This document shows, piece after piece, positions 32,948 to 41,584 of a DNA stretch of 64,000 nucleotides. The stretch covers positions 85,010 to 149,009 of the forward strand of contig DASVZA010000003.1 of NCBI GenBank assembly GCA_036391875.1, read 5' to 3'. The DNA comes from Parasulfuritortus sp036391875 (GTDB lineage Bacteria > Pseudomonadota > Gammaproteobacteria > Burkholderiales > Thiobacillaceae). Position numbers and translations under genes: made by a program. Numbering within the stretch: the first letter of the stretch is position 1; each line of letters opens with the position of its first letter. The notes under the pieces are model-generated. The model searched no databases, was not told the origin of the DNA, and saw only the letters and a program-made list of their open reading frames with translations.

Positions 32948-33118
32948 TCACACCCGTCTGCGTTGTTGCGGATGAAGCAGCACGCGATCCATCACGGACA
33001 AGGGCACATACTTGGCCAATATCTTCATCGCCGTCGTGATATCGCCGGTCTCGTCATAAAGCCTACAGACCGTTTTCACGATGATGGCGGTACGCAAATC
33101 CGAGCGGGAAATCGTCAT
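32948..33118 (-). CDS. Small hypothetical protein (56 residues)
   Basis: A 56-residue basic protein, starting MTISRSDLRTAIIVKTVCRL and ending in HPQQRRRV. It is predicted to be helical, with no membrane segment or signal. Support for a real gene is the strong ribosome site GGAGAGAGG five bases before the ATG and a sensible amino-acid composition. It sits between the exported protein and the SDR gene, on the opposite strand. Function unknown. Confidence 0.5.
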   Translation of the reverse strand: MTISRSDLRTAIIVKTVCRLYDETGDITTAMKILAKYVPLSVMDRVLLHPQQRRRV

Positions 33119-33304
33119 GGAAACCTCTCTCCATTCAACAGAAAAACCCTGTCTGCTGCTTCGACAGTAGCCGGCCAGAAAAAAATCCCGACGATTACGG
33201 TTGCCTACCAACCGGGTCGGACAGCTATATTCAGAGCATTCAGGCAGCGCAATCGGGTTTTGTTGCCTTATCCGCTACGGTCGCAAACGCCATGGAGGCC
33301 CATC

Positions 33305-33988
33305 ATGCTCATCGTCATTACCGGCGTATCCCGAGGCCTGGGACGGGCCATGGCCACCGAGTTCATCCGGTACGGGCACACCGTCTACGGTTGCGGCCGG
33401 AATGTGAAGGCCGTCCATGAACTGGCCAGCCGATATCCCTCCCCGCACCGTTTCGACATCGTCGACGTGACCCTGGACCAGCAGGTTGCCGCCTGGGCCC
33501 GCTCCTGCCTGGCTTCCGGGCTGATACCCGACCTGCTACTGAACAATGCGGCGCAGATCAACCACAACGCGCCGCTCTGGGAGATCCGGGCCGTCGAGTT
33601 CGACGCGGTGGTCGACGTCAACATCAAGGGCGTGGCCAACGTCATCCGCCACTTCGTGCCGGCCATGGCGGCCCGCAGGAAGGGCGTGATCGTCAATTTC
33701 AGTTCTGAATGGGGACGCAGCACCGATCCGGAAGTGGCCCCTTATTGCGCGACCAAGTGGGCCGTGGAGGGGCTGACCAAGGCCCTGGCGCAGGAGTTGC
33801 CCGAGGGCATGGCGGCCATCCCGCTTTCGCCGGGCGTCATTGACACCGACATGCTGCGCAGCTGCTTCGGCTCGCAGGCGAGCGCCTATCCGACCGCGGA
33901 GGAGTGGGCGAAGACGGCCGCGCCGTGGATACTGGGCTTGAGCGCCAAGGACAACGGCCGCTCGCTGACCGTTGGCGAGGCGCATTGA
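33305..33988 (+). CDS. Short-chain dehydrogenase/reductase
   Basis: A 227-residue NAD(P)-dependent oxidoreductase of the classical SDR type. The cofactor motif is TGVSRGLG (6-13), NNAAQ follows, the catalytic Ser is in FSSEWGR and the YxxxK pair is in YCATK. The C-terminal part is short and ends soon after the substrate loop. GGAGG lies six bases before the ATG. Substrate unknown. It converges with the ferritin-like gene at the end of the large membrane-complex operon; 34 bases separate their ends. Confidence 0.88.
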   Translation: MLIVITGVSRGLGRAMATEFIRYGHTVYGCGRNVKAVHELASRYPSPHRFDIVDVTLDQQVAAWARSCLASGLIPDLLLNNAAQINHNAPLWEIRAVEFDAVVDVNIKGVANVIRHFVPAMAARRKGVIVNFSSEWGRSTDPEVAPYCATKWAVEGLTKALAQELPEGMAAIPLSPGVIDTDMLRSCFGSQASAYPTAEEWAKTAAPWILGLSAKDNGRSLTVGEAH

Positions 33989-34022
33989 TCAGCGCCCGGC
34001 CTGTCCCCGTCCGAACCGGCGG

Positions 34023-34532
34023 CTACACCCCGCCGCCCCGGTGGACGATCTCGTAATAGAGCTTTTCCAGCTCCAGCTTGTGCTTCGTTTCCTCTTTGGC
34101 GAGGTAGCGGAACACGTCGCGGAGCGACCCTACCGGCGCGCCCCGGGCCAGTTCGCCATAGTGCAACATGGCCGTGTGCTCGCGGCCCATGGCGTACTGC
34201 AGCACGGCCTGGTCGTCGGGCTGTTCGCCCAGTTCGGGCAGATGCAGGCAATCGGAGAACTTGCTGTCGGTGGTCGGCCGATCGAGTTCCGCCTTCATGA
34301 AGGCCGCCATCTCCTCGTGCCGGGCCAGGGCACCGAACAGGTCGAAGTGGCGCTGTTCCTCCTCGGCCAATTCCTCGACCAGATAGCGGATGCGCTTGCT
34401 CACCCGGGGGATCAAGGCGGTGTAGAAATCGCGCGCCGCAGCCTCGAAGCCGGTGGCGACTTCGAGCACTTCCTCGACCGTGGTCTTGCCGCGCAGGCGC
34501 TCGACGCCGTGCGGTGCGCCTTCGTGGTTCAT
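34023..34532 (-). CDS. Ferritin-like diiron protein ending the Mbx-like operon
   Basis: A 169-residue four-helix protein. Metal-ligand pairs are visible as ExxH motifs: EEEQRH (about 72-77) and EETKH (about 148-152), with additional Glu in GFEAAARDFY and GREHTAML. This is the rubrerythrin/ferritin-like pattern without a rubredoxin tail. The start overlaps the stop of the NuoI-GltD fusion gene by four bases (ATGA) and has GGAGGGG upstream, so it is translationally coupled to the membrane complex. A role in peroxide or oxygen protection of the complex, or in iron supply, is inferred from position alone. Confidence 0.75.
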   Translation of the reverse strand: MNHEGAPHGVERLRGKTTVEEVLEVATGFEAAARDFYTALIPRVSKRIRYLVEELAEEEQRHFDLFGALARHEEMAAFMKAELDRPTTDSKFSDCLHLPELGEQPDDQAVLQYAMGREHTAMLHYGELARGAPVGSLRDVFRYLAKEETKHKLELEKLYYEIVHRGGGV

Positions 34533-36361
34533 GTCGTCCCCTCCTTCCCTATCAGGGCCGCGTGGATGCTGGCGGCGGTACGGTGGCCGTCGGCCACGGC
34601 GTGCACCACGTCGGGACCGTTGACGCAGTCTCCTGCCGACCACAGCCAGGGCTCCGAGGTGCGGCCGTCGGCGTCGACCTTGATCCGGCCGCGGTTCCAC
34701 TCAAGGGCCTCGGTCAATGCATCGCCCAGCAGCGAGGTGTCGGCAAACTGGCCAATGGCCTCGACCACCGTGTCGCAGGCCAGGATCGCCTCGCCGGTTT
34801 CATCATAGCGCGGCGCGAAGCGCTTGTTCTCGTCGAAGATGGAGATCACCTTCCAGGTCTTGAGGCCGACCAGCTTGCCGCCCGCGTCGATCTCGCAGCC
34901 CTGCGGTCCGCACTGGTCGTGGATGACGATGCCTTCCTCGATGGCCTCCTTGATCTCGACCGGATCAGCCAGGAAATGCTGCTGCTCTTCCAGTGCGGTG
35001 ACCACCACGTCGACATGGCCGTATTGCTGCTTCTGCAACCGGGCCAGGGAGCGGGCGATGTCCATGGCGACGTTGCCGCCGCCGATCACCACTGCGCAGT
35101 GCGGCACTTCGAACGGCTCGCCGGCGGTGATCCTGTTCAGCAGGTCGACGGCCCGGAGCACCTTCTCGTGCTCCGAGTTGGGGATGCGGGTCTGGCGCCC
35201 TTCCTGCAGGCCGATGGCGAGCAGGACGGCGTCGTGCTCGGCGCGCAGCTGGTCCATGCTCACATCGCGGCCGATCCGCACGTTGCAGCGGATGTCGACG
35301 CCGGCGGCGCGGATCACGTCGATGTCGCGGTCCAGCCGGTCGTAGGGCAGGCGGTATTCCGGGATGCCGTAGCGGGTCATGCCGCCCGGCTCGGCCATCG
35401 CCTCGAACACGGTCACGGCATGGCCAAGCTTGGCCAGGTCGAAGGCTGCGGTCAGGCCGGCCGGGCCGCCGCCGATGATGGCGACGCGCTTGCCGGTCGG
35501 GCTGTCGACCTTGCCGGCCAGGGCGATCTGCTTGACCCGCTCGTGCGGCACGGCGTCCATGGCGTAGCGCTTCAGCCACCGGATCGCGATCGGATCGCCG
35601 CGGTGGCCGATGGAGCAGGCGTCCTCGCAGCGCCGGGTGCAGACCCGGCCACAGACGTGGGAGAAGGGATTGGTCTGGTAGATCCAGGCCACCGCCTCCT
35701 CCATCTTGCCCTCCCAGATGGCGCGGATGTACTGCGGCGCGTGCATGTGGGTCGGACAGGCGTCGTGGCACATGCCGCACTGGACGCAGCGCGAGGCTTC
35801 GAGCAGGGCCTGCTGGTCGTCGTAGCCGAGCGCCATCTCGTCGAAGTTGCCGATCCGCCGCTCCGCTTCCAACTCGGGCATCTTCTGCCGTTCCAGGTCG
35901 ACCAGGTCGGCGTCCGCGCTCTTGGCCCAGCCCTGCTCGTAGGCCACGCCGTGCATGCCGTTCGGATCGGGCAGAACGAAGTAGCTGGAGAGCTGGTCGT
36001 CGGTGCAGGTGTGCACGTACTCGCGCGACAGGGCCAGGGAGCCGGTCGGGCAGATGTCGACGCACAGGCCGCACCAGCAGCAGCGGCCGTAGTCGATGGC
36101 GGGGCGCTCGTCGCGGATGCCCTTGACCGGATCGGCTTCGAGACCCGGGATGCGGACCATGGTGATGGCGGCGTTGTCGCACACCTTCTGGCAGGTGCTG
36201 CAGCCGATGCACTTGGCCCAGTCGTTGACGTGGAAGCCGCGGTAGTTGGCCGAGGCCGGACGCGGCTCCAGCTTCTCGGTGACCGCCGGCCGGCCGAAGA
36301 AGGCGAAGCTCTTGAGCGGGTTGAGCAGGCTGCCGCGGTTGCCGTGCTTGATATCGGCCAT
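34529..36361 (-). CDS. NuoI-type ferredoxin fused to GltD-type flavoprotein
   Basis: A 610-residue cytoplasmic fusion. Residues 1-170 are a NuoI/MbxN-like subunit with two [4Fe-4S] motifs: Cys51, 54, 57, 61 and Cys94, 97, 100, 104 (YGRCCWCGLCVDICPTGSL). Residues about 190-610 match GltD/NfnB-type oxidoreductases: an N-terminal cluster domain (CVQCGMCHDACPTH, CGRVCTRRCEDAC), an FAD site (AIIGGGPAGLTAAFDLAKLG) and a nucleotide site (VVIGGGNVAMDIARSLARL). It could pass electrons between NAD(P)H and the membrane arm. In archaeal MBX/MBS the N subunit is a free ferredoxin-type protein, so the fusion is unusual. It overlaps the NuoD-like stop by one base. Confidence 0.88.
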   Translation of the reverse strand: MADIKHGNRGSLLNPLKSFAFFGRPAVTEKLEPRPASANYRGFHVNDWAKCIGCSTCQKVCDNAAITMVRIPGLEADPVKGIRDERPAIDYGRCCWCGLCVDICPTGSLALSREYVHTCTDDQLSSYFVLPDPNGMHGVAYEQGWAKSADADLVDLERQKMPELEAERRIGNFDEMALGYDDQQALLEASRCVQCGMCHDACPTHMHAPQYIRAIWEGKMEEAVAWIYQTNPFSHVCGRVCTRRCEDACSIGHRGDPIAIRWLKRYAMDAVPHERVKQIALAGKVDSPTGKRVAIIGGGPAGLTAAFDLAKLGHAVTVFEAMAEPGGMTRYGIPEYRLPYDRLDRDIDVIRAAGVDIRCNVRIGRDVSMDQLRAEHDAVLLAIGLQEGRQTRIPNSEHEKVLRAVDLLNRITAGEPFEVPHCAVVIGGGNVAMDIARSLARLQKQQYGHVDVVVTALEEQQHFLADPVEIKEAIEEGIVIHDQCGPQGCEIDAGGKLVGLKTWKVISIFDENKRFAPRYDETGEAILACDTVVEAIGQFADTSLLGDALTEALEWNRGRIKVDADGRTSEPWLWSAGDCVNGPDVVHAVADGHRTAASIHAALIGKEGTT

Positions 36362-37503
36362 CAGCGGTCGACCTCCGGCGGACAGGCGTCCAGCGAGAAC
36401 ATGATCTGGGCGACGTCCTCGATGCGGGCGCCGGTGACCAGGTTTTCCAGCACCTGCACGGCATGCATGGCGGACGGCCCGCGGACGTGGACCCGGTAGG
36501 GCTTGTCGCCGCCGTTCGAGACCACGTAGTAGGCCAGTTCGCCCTTGGACGACTCGACCCGGGTGTAAACGTCGCCGGCCGGCAGGTTCCAGGCCAACGG
36601 ATTGGGGATGGGGGCGCGGATCGGGCCGCCGACCTCGGCCAGCCGGTCGACCACCTGGCGCAGGATGCGGACGCTCTGCTTCAGCTCGCTGCGCCGCACC
36701 AGGGCGCGGGCCCAGGCGTCGCCCGCTTCCTCCACCGGCACGTCGAACTCGATCCGGTCGTAGACCAGGTAGGGGTCGTCGCGGCGGACGTCGAAGTCCA
36801 GGCCGCAGGCGCGCAGGTTGGGACCGGTCACGCCCCACTCCAGCGCATCCTGCTGGTCCAGGACGCCGACCCCGGTGGCGCGCTTGACGAACACCTGGTT
36901 GGTGAACATCAGGTTGTCGTAGTCGGGCAGGCGCGACTCGATGTAGTCCAGGGTCCTGTCCACCCGGCCGAGGAAGCCCTCGGGCAGGTCGCGGCGCACG
37001 CCGCCGGGGATGTTGTAGATGTGGTAGACCCGGCCGCCGGACAGTTCCTCGAACAGGTCCAGGATCAGGTCGCGGTCGGCGATGCCCCAGAACATCGGCG
37101 TGTACATGCCGGTGGTCGCGGCATGGCCGCCGAAGGTGAACAGGTGGGCGGCGATGCGCGACAGCTCGAGCTGCATGACCCGGATCCACTGCGCCCGCTC
37201 GGGCACCTCGAGGCCGCCCAGGCTCTCGACGGCCATGGAGTAGCAGACCTCCATCGGCACCGGGTCGGGCACGCAGATGCGCGGCACCAGGGCGATGTTC
37301 TGGATCCAGAGCCGGCCTTCCATCAGCTTTTCGAAACCGCGATGCAGGTAGCCGCCGTCAGCGCGCGCGGCGGTGACTTCGTCGCCGTGGACCCGCACCT
37401 TGAGCGCGTAGTTGCCCTCGATGCCGGGGTGGTTCGGGCCGAAGAACAGCTCGAACTCGTTGCTCGGCGGATGATTGACGGACTGGTAGTTCTCCGGCCT
37501 CAT
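36361..37503 (-). CDS. NuoD/hydrogenase large-subunit-like protein (MbxL-type)
   Basis: A 380-residue cytoplasmic subunit homologous to NuoD and to the large subunit of group 4 [NiFe] hydrogenases. The N-terminal FFGPNHPGIEG loop and LEVPERAQWIRVMQLELSRI helix are conserved. Of the four metal-binding cysteines of hydrogenases, one of each pair remains: Cys77 with Asp80 (RICVPD) and Cys374 with Glu377 (DACPPEVDR). A standard NiFe site therefore cannot form. It belongs with the MBX/MBS type of complex. Its ATG overlaps the NuoC-like stop (ATGA). Confidence 0.92.
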   Translation of the reverse strand: MRPENYQSVNHPPSNEFELFFGPNHPGIEGNYALKVRVHGDEVTAARADGGYLHRGFEKLMEGRLWIQNIALVPRICVPDPVPMEVCYSMAVESLGGLEVPERAQWIRVMQLELSRIAAHLFTFGGHAATTGMYTPMFWGIADRDLILDLFEELSGGRVYHIYNIPGGVRRDLPEGFLGRVDRTLDYIESRLPDYDNLMFTNQVFVKRATGVGVLDQQDALEWGVTGPNLRACGLDFDVRRDDPYLVYDRIEFDVPVEEAGDAWARALVRRSELKQSVRILRQVVDRLAEVGGPIRAPIPNPLAWNLPAGDVYTRVESSKGELAYYVVSNGGDKPYRVHVRGPSAMHAVQVLENLVTGARIEDVAQIMFSLDACPPEVDR

Positions 37504-38087
37504 TCGCCGTCCTTCCGGTGCCGCAGCTCCTCGGGCCGCCGGGTGATGCCGCCGCCCTTGGCCTCGATGTCCTTCAGCCAGTCGGGCTGGTAGTCCTGCC
37601 AGCCGAAGTGGTCGACGACCCAGGCCTCGCCGTCGAACTCCTTGCGCATCGGCGGCGGGCCGTCCCATTCGGTGAGGATGAACTTGCCCATATCCGGGCT
37701 GCCCTCGAAGAAGACGCCGAACATCTCGTGGATGTCGCGCTCGAAGAAGGCCGCCGGCCGGTACAGGTCGTAGACCGACAGGTAGACGCCGGGATCGCGG
37801 GCGATGCGGATGTGGGCCATGACCAGCACCTTCATCTCGTACGACCAGAGGTGGTAGACCAGTTCGAATTCGTCCTGCGCCAGCCAGTCGACGCAGCTGA
37901 TCGCGGACAGGTGGACGTAGCCGGCGCGGCCCTTGAGCAGTTCCAGCAGGGCCGGCAGGGTTTCGGCGGCGAGGTCGACGCGCAGCCGGCGCGGGCCCTG
38001 CCAATGGGTCTTGAGGCCGGCGATCTCCTGGAGCAGGAAGTCCAGGCCGGCGGCGACGCGTTCGGGTGCGGCGGAGGTCAGCTTCAT
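37500..38087 (-). CDS. NuoC-like subunit (MbxK-type)
   Basis: A 195-residue subunit of the 30 kDa complex I / hydrogenase family. Conserved segments are VHLSAISCVDWLAQDEFELV, a YLSVYDLYRPAAFFERDIHE stretch with the family's ERDIHEMFGV signature, and a C-terminal GPPPMRKEF. It should dock with the NuoD-like and NuoB-like subunits in the peripheral arm. It overlaps the preceding and following genes by four bases (ATGA), so all are coupled. Confidence 0.92.
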   Translation of the reverse strand: MKLTSAAPERVAAGLDFLLQEIAGLKTHWQGPRRLRVDLAAETLPALLELLKGRAGYVHLSAISCVDWLAQDEFELVYHLWSYEMKVLVMAHIRIARDPGVYLSVYDLYRPAAFFERDIHEMFGVFFEGSPDMGKFILTEWDGPPPMRKEFDGEAWVVDHFGWQDYQPDWLKDIEAKGGGITRRPEELRHRKDGE

Positions 38088-38818
38088 CGCTCGAACTGCC
38101 CTTCCTTCAGGCCGAGCCGCATCTCCAGCGGCTGCAGCGGCACCTGGTGCCGTTCCAGGACGGCGGTGTGCTCGCCCAGGGTTTCCGGCCCCATCAGCTC
38201 GTAGTGGCGCGCCTCGGCGATCACGTCGGTCGGCGTCTGCCAGTTGTCGCCGAACAGCTTCTGCTGGTTGCCCAGGTAGTGGTCGTAGCGCCGGTAGTAG
38301 TTCTTCCAGTTGTCCGACTTGCCGGCGCGGATGTTTTCCATCAGCTCCTGCAGGCCGTGGATCACCGCCTCCGGGCGCGGCATGCAGCCTGCGATGTACA
38401 TGTCGACCGGCAGGTAGTCGTTCAATTTTTTGGCGGTGGCGTAGCTCTGCCAGTACATGCCGCCGTTGACCGTGCATGAGCAGATGCCGATCACGTATTT
38501 GGGCGAGTTCATCTGCTCGTAGGTGAGGATGATGCGCTTCAGGGTCTTGGTCGAGACGTAGCCGGTGACCAGCAGGATGTCGGCCTGGCGCGGCGTGACC
38601 ATGGGCTGGATGCCGAGCCGCTCCATGTCGAAGCGCGAGGTCATGGCAGGCGGCAGTTCGATCGCGCCGCAGCCGGTGCAGTAGTGCAGCATGAACAGCG
38701 AGCGCGAACGGCAGAACGCGGTCAGCTCGTCGAACACCCGGGCCAGCAGGTTGCCGCTGCCGCCGGACGGGCGTTCGGCTTCCAGGGCGACGACGGGGAT
38801 GGTATTCAGTTCGCTCAT
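38084..38818 (-). CDS. NuoB-like subunit (MbxJ-type)
   Basis: A 244-residue small subunit carrying the proximal [4Fe-4S] cluster. Ligand motifs are YCTGC (CxxC, as in group 4 hydrogenases, not the CC pair of NuoB), GICSCTVNGGM and AGCMPRPEAV. It has a longer C-terminal tail than most NuoB proteins (about 90 residues after the last Cys). It would relay electrons from the NuoI domain to the site under the NuoD-like subunit. The start at 38818 lies 10 bases after the NuoH-like stop. Confidence 0.92.
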   Translation of the reverse strand: MSELNTIPVVALEAERPSGGSGNLLARVFDELTAFCRSRSLFMLHYCTGCGAIELPPAMTSRFDMERLGIQPMVTPRQADILLVTGYVSTKTLKRIILTYEQMNSPKYVIGICSCTVNGGMYWQSYATAKKLNDYLPVDMYIAGCMPRPEAVIHGLQELMENIRAGKSDNWKNYYRRYDHYLGNQQKLFGDNWQTPTDVIAEARHYELMGPETLGEHTAVLERHQVPLQPLEMRLGLKEGQFER

Positions 38819-38828
38819 GGCATCTCTC

Positions 38829-39728
38829 CTAGTGCATCGCCAGCCAGACACCGGCCAGGCCGATCAGCACCGGCCAGCGCCAGACCGAGAGCAGCACGTC
38901 CTCGGTGCGATGGCGCGGGAAGACGAAGGCCATGCTCATCGGGATGGCGACGACGGCGAACAGCTTGACCAGGAACAGCGGCCAGTTCTCGCCGCCGCCG
39001 AGGAAGATCGAGACGTAGACCGCGCTGGCGGTGAACAGCTGGAAGCACTGCATGACGAACAGGCCGCCCAGGTGCTTGCCGCCCATCTCGACCATCGGCC
39101 CGGTGGCGATCTCGGCCGGTGCGACGTAGATCTCGAACGGCTGCTTGCCGAGCATGGCGTACATGGCGAACAGTCCGGCGATGGCCAGGAGCGGCATCCT
39201 GGCCACGCCCCAGGTCGCGATGCCGCCGAGCTGCTGGGCGGCGATCATGTCGATCATGTTGTTGCCGCCGTAGACCCAGGCGGCGCCGAAGATGATGATC
39301 ACGAAGGGCACGTCGTAGGCCAGCATCGCGGTCAGCGCCCGGGCGATGCCGATCGAGCCGTTCGGGTTGGCGCACTGGCCGACGCCCAGGGCCAGGCCGA
39401 GCGAGGGGATCATGGTCACGTAGGCCAGGGTCAAGAGGCCGGACTTGTCGGCGATGCCGTTCATGCCCGGCACCGGCACCATGGTCTCGGCCGCGATGTA
39501 GCCGCCCACCGCCATGACGATGCCGATGTCGTGCAGCAGGCCGTGCGAGTTCTGGGTCTGCTTGGCGTACAGCTTGACGATGTCGTAGAGCGGCTGCAGC
39601 AGCGGCGGGCCGACCCGGCGCTGAATCTTGGCCGCGATCTTGCGCATCATCAGCACCATCGCGAGGCCGATGACGAAGGCCACCAGCGGCATCACCGCGA
39701 GTTCGGTCAGAAGTTCGATCGTGTTCAT
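38829..39728 (-). CDS. NuoH-like membrane subunit (MbxM-type)
   Basis: A 299-residue membrane protein of about eight helices, the anchor of the peripheral arm. The family signature KIQRRVGPPLLQPLYDIVKL is present near residues 34-53, and the loop KQPFEIYVAPAEIATGPMVE corresponds to the acidic NuoH loop close to the quinone or substrate cavity. It probably joins the redox arm to the antiporter-like subunits. ATGA overlap with the antiporter-like gene upstream. Confidence 0.93.
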   Translation of the reverse strand: MNTIELLTELAVMPLVAFVIGLAMVLMMRKIAAKIQRRVGPPLLQPLYDIVKLYAKQTQNSHGLLHDIGIVMAVGGYIAAETMVPVPGMNGIADKSGLLTLAYVTMIPSLGLALGVGQCANPNGSIGIARALTAMLAYDVPFVIIIFGAAWVYGGNNMIDMIAAQQLGGIATWGVARMPLLAIAGLFAMYAMLGKQPFEIYVAPAEIATGPMVEMGGKHLGGLFVMQCFQLFTASAVYVSIFLGGGENWPLFLVKLFAVVAIPMSMAFVFPRHRTEDVLLSVWRWPVLIGLAGVWLAMH

Positions 39729-41584
39729 CGCCAGATCACCCAACCCAGGCCGAGCACCACGGCGGCGAGCAGCGCCAGGGCCGGTACGGCCTGGCGGTAC
39801 CAGGCCTGCATGAGGGTCGCGGTCAGGTCGGTGGCCGAGGCCAGGGCGGACTCGAGCCAGACGAAACTGCCGCGGTAGAGCGGACCGATGCGGTGCATCA
39901 GGCCGGCATAGAAGTTGTCGCTGTAGTGGTAGCGCACGTCGGCCGAGAGGAAATGGCCGCCGGCGTAGTTGTCGAGCTGGTGGATGCGCTTGGAACGGTT
40001 GCCGACGCCGTAGAACAGGATGGCGCCGATGCCGAAGCCGGCGAACAGCACGCCGACCACCCAGAGCATGTCGAGGCTGCCGCGCGCCGACTCGATGCCG
40101 CCCAGCGTGTAGCTCATCACCGGCAGGCCGAGCGCGGCCTGGGCCTGGGCCACCCAGCGCAGGGCCAGGCCGGGCGCGGCGCCGGTCAGGAAACCGAGCC
40201 CGACCAGGACCAGCATCGGCACGGTCATGCTCCAGGGCGCCTCGCGGATCTGCTCGTGCTCGGCGCGCAACTGGCCGAGGAAGGTATTGTGGATCAGCTT
40301 GTAGACGCTGAGGATGGTGCCCAGGGTGCCGAGCACGGTCATCAGGAACAGCAGCGGCATGCCGTTCATCATCAGCGAGCGGTAGACCAGCCACTTGGAG
40401 ACGAAGCCGTTCATCGGCGGCAGGCCGGCCAGGCCGATGATGCCCATCAGCATGACCAGGAAGGTGAGCGGCATGCGCGTCACCAGGCCGCCCAGCGAGT
40501 TGAGGTCGGCGGTGCCGGTGCGGTGCATCACGGCGAACACCGACAGCACCAGGGCCGCCTGGTAGGTGGCGTGGTTGAACACGTGCAGCAGGCCGCCGGC
40601 GCTGCCGGTCGCGTCGCCCACCACCAGGCCGAGCAGCATGTAGCCGCTCTGGCCGATGCCGTGCCAGGCCAGCAGGTAGCGGGCATCGTTCTGCTTGAGC
40701 GCGGTGAAGGTGGGCAGGACGATGGTGAGCGCGGCGATCCAGGCCAGCACGTCGCGGGCGTTGAACAGGCCGTCGACCAGCGAGAGATCGGCCAGCCGGC
40801 TCAGGGTGATCATCTTGACCAGCAGCAGGCCGAGGCCGAACAGGCCCATGCGCGAGGAGATCGCGCCGAGGAAGGCGGTGCCGGCGCCCGGCGCCTCGGC
40901 ATAGGCCGGGGTCTGCCAAAGGTGGAAGGGCAAGAGGCCCATCTTGATCGCGAAGCCGGTGCCGAACAGCACCAGCAGGATGGCCAGCCGGGCGTTGCCG
41001 AGGTCGGGCATTGCGGAGGCCAGGCCGTCGAGGTCGAGGGTGCCGGTCCAGGCCAGGGTCAGCACCAGGCCGCCCAGCACCGCCATTGCCCCGGCCATGG
41101 CATAGGGCACGTAGCGCAGCGCGGCACGCAGGGCGCGGTCGGTGCCCTGGGCCATGAGCAGGAAGCCGGCCCAACTGGTCAGCTCCCAGCCGATGAAGAA
41201 GGCGATCAGGTCCTTGCTGGCCAGCAGCAGCAGCATGGCCATGACGTTGGCGGCCAGCGAGCCGTGCAGCCAGCGCCGGCTCTTGCCCTCGGCGGCGTAG
41301 CGCTCGCCCCACTCGCCGCCCATGTAGGAGACCGAGGCCAGCGCCGCGCCCACCGTGATCAGGGCGAAGAAGCGGCCGAAGCCGTCGAGCTGCCAGCCGA
41401 CCGTCTGGCCGAATATCGTGAAGTCGAGCGAGGCGGACGTGGGCAGGTCCATGCCCGCCAGCAGGACGATCTGGCCGGTGAGCAGGATGCCGGCCAGCCA
41501 GGCGTAGCTGCGGGCGTTGCCGAACAGGAAGGCGGTCAGCGCCGCCAGGGTGGACAGGGCCAGCACGGTATCGAGGGCAGTCAT
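39725..41584 (-). CDS. Second antiporter-like subunit (NuoL/MbxH'-type)
   Basis: A 619-residue membrane protein of the Proton_antipo_M family with about 14-16 helices. Charged residues of the proton path are present in TM5 (GWELTSWAGF), TM7 (AIKMGLLPFHLW) and TM12 (GFVSKWLVY). In the broken helix 8, where relatives have Lys (HxxxKxxLF), this protein has Gln (FNHATYQAALVL). The extra C-terminal part, with VGNRSKRIHQLDNYAGGHF, is typical of subunits that contact the NuoH-like anchor. Loss of that Lys may change or remove one ion channel. Confidence 0.9.
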   Translation of the reverse strand: MTALDTVLALSTLAALTAFLFGNARSYAWLAGILLTGQIVLLAGMDLPTSASLDFTIFGQTVGWQLDGFGRFFALITVGAALASVSYMGGEWGERYAAEGKSRRWLHGSLAANVMAMLLLLASKDLIAFFIGWELTSWAGFLLMAQGTDRALRAALRYVPYAMAGAMAVLGGLVLTLAWTGTLDLDGLASAMPDLGNARLAILLVLFGTGFAIKMGLLPFHLWQTPAYAEAPGAGTAFLGAISSRMGLFGLGLLLVKMITLSRLADLSLVDGLFNARDVLAWIAALTIVLPTFTALKQNDARYLLAWHGIGQSGYMLLGLVVGDATGSAGGLLHVFNHATYQAALVLSVFAVMHRTGTADLNSLGGLVTRMPLTFLVMLMGIIGLAGLPPMNGFVSKWLVYRSLMMNGMPLLFLMTVLGTLGTILSVYKLIHNTFLGQLRAEHEQIREAPWSMTVPMLVLVGLGFLTGAAPGLALRWVAQAQAALGLPVMSYTLGGIESARGSLDMLWVVGVLFAGFGIGAILFYGVGNRSKRIHQLDNYAGGHFLSADVRYHYSDNFYAGLMHRIGPLYRGSFVWLESALASATDLTATLMQAWYRQAVPALALLAAVVLGLGWVIWR

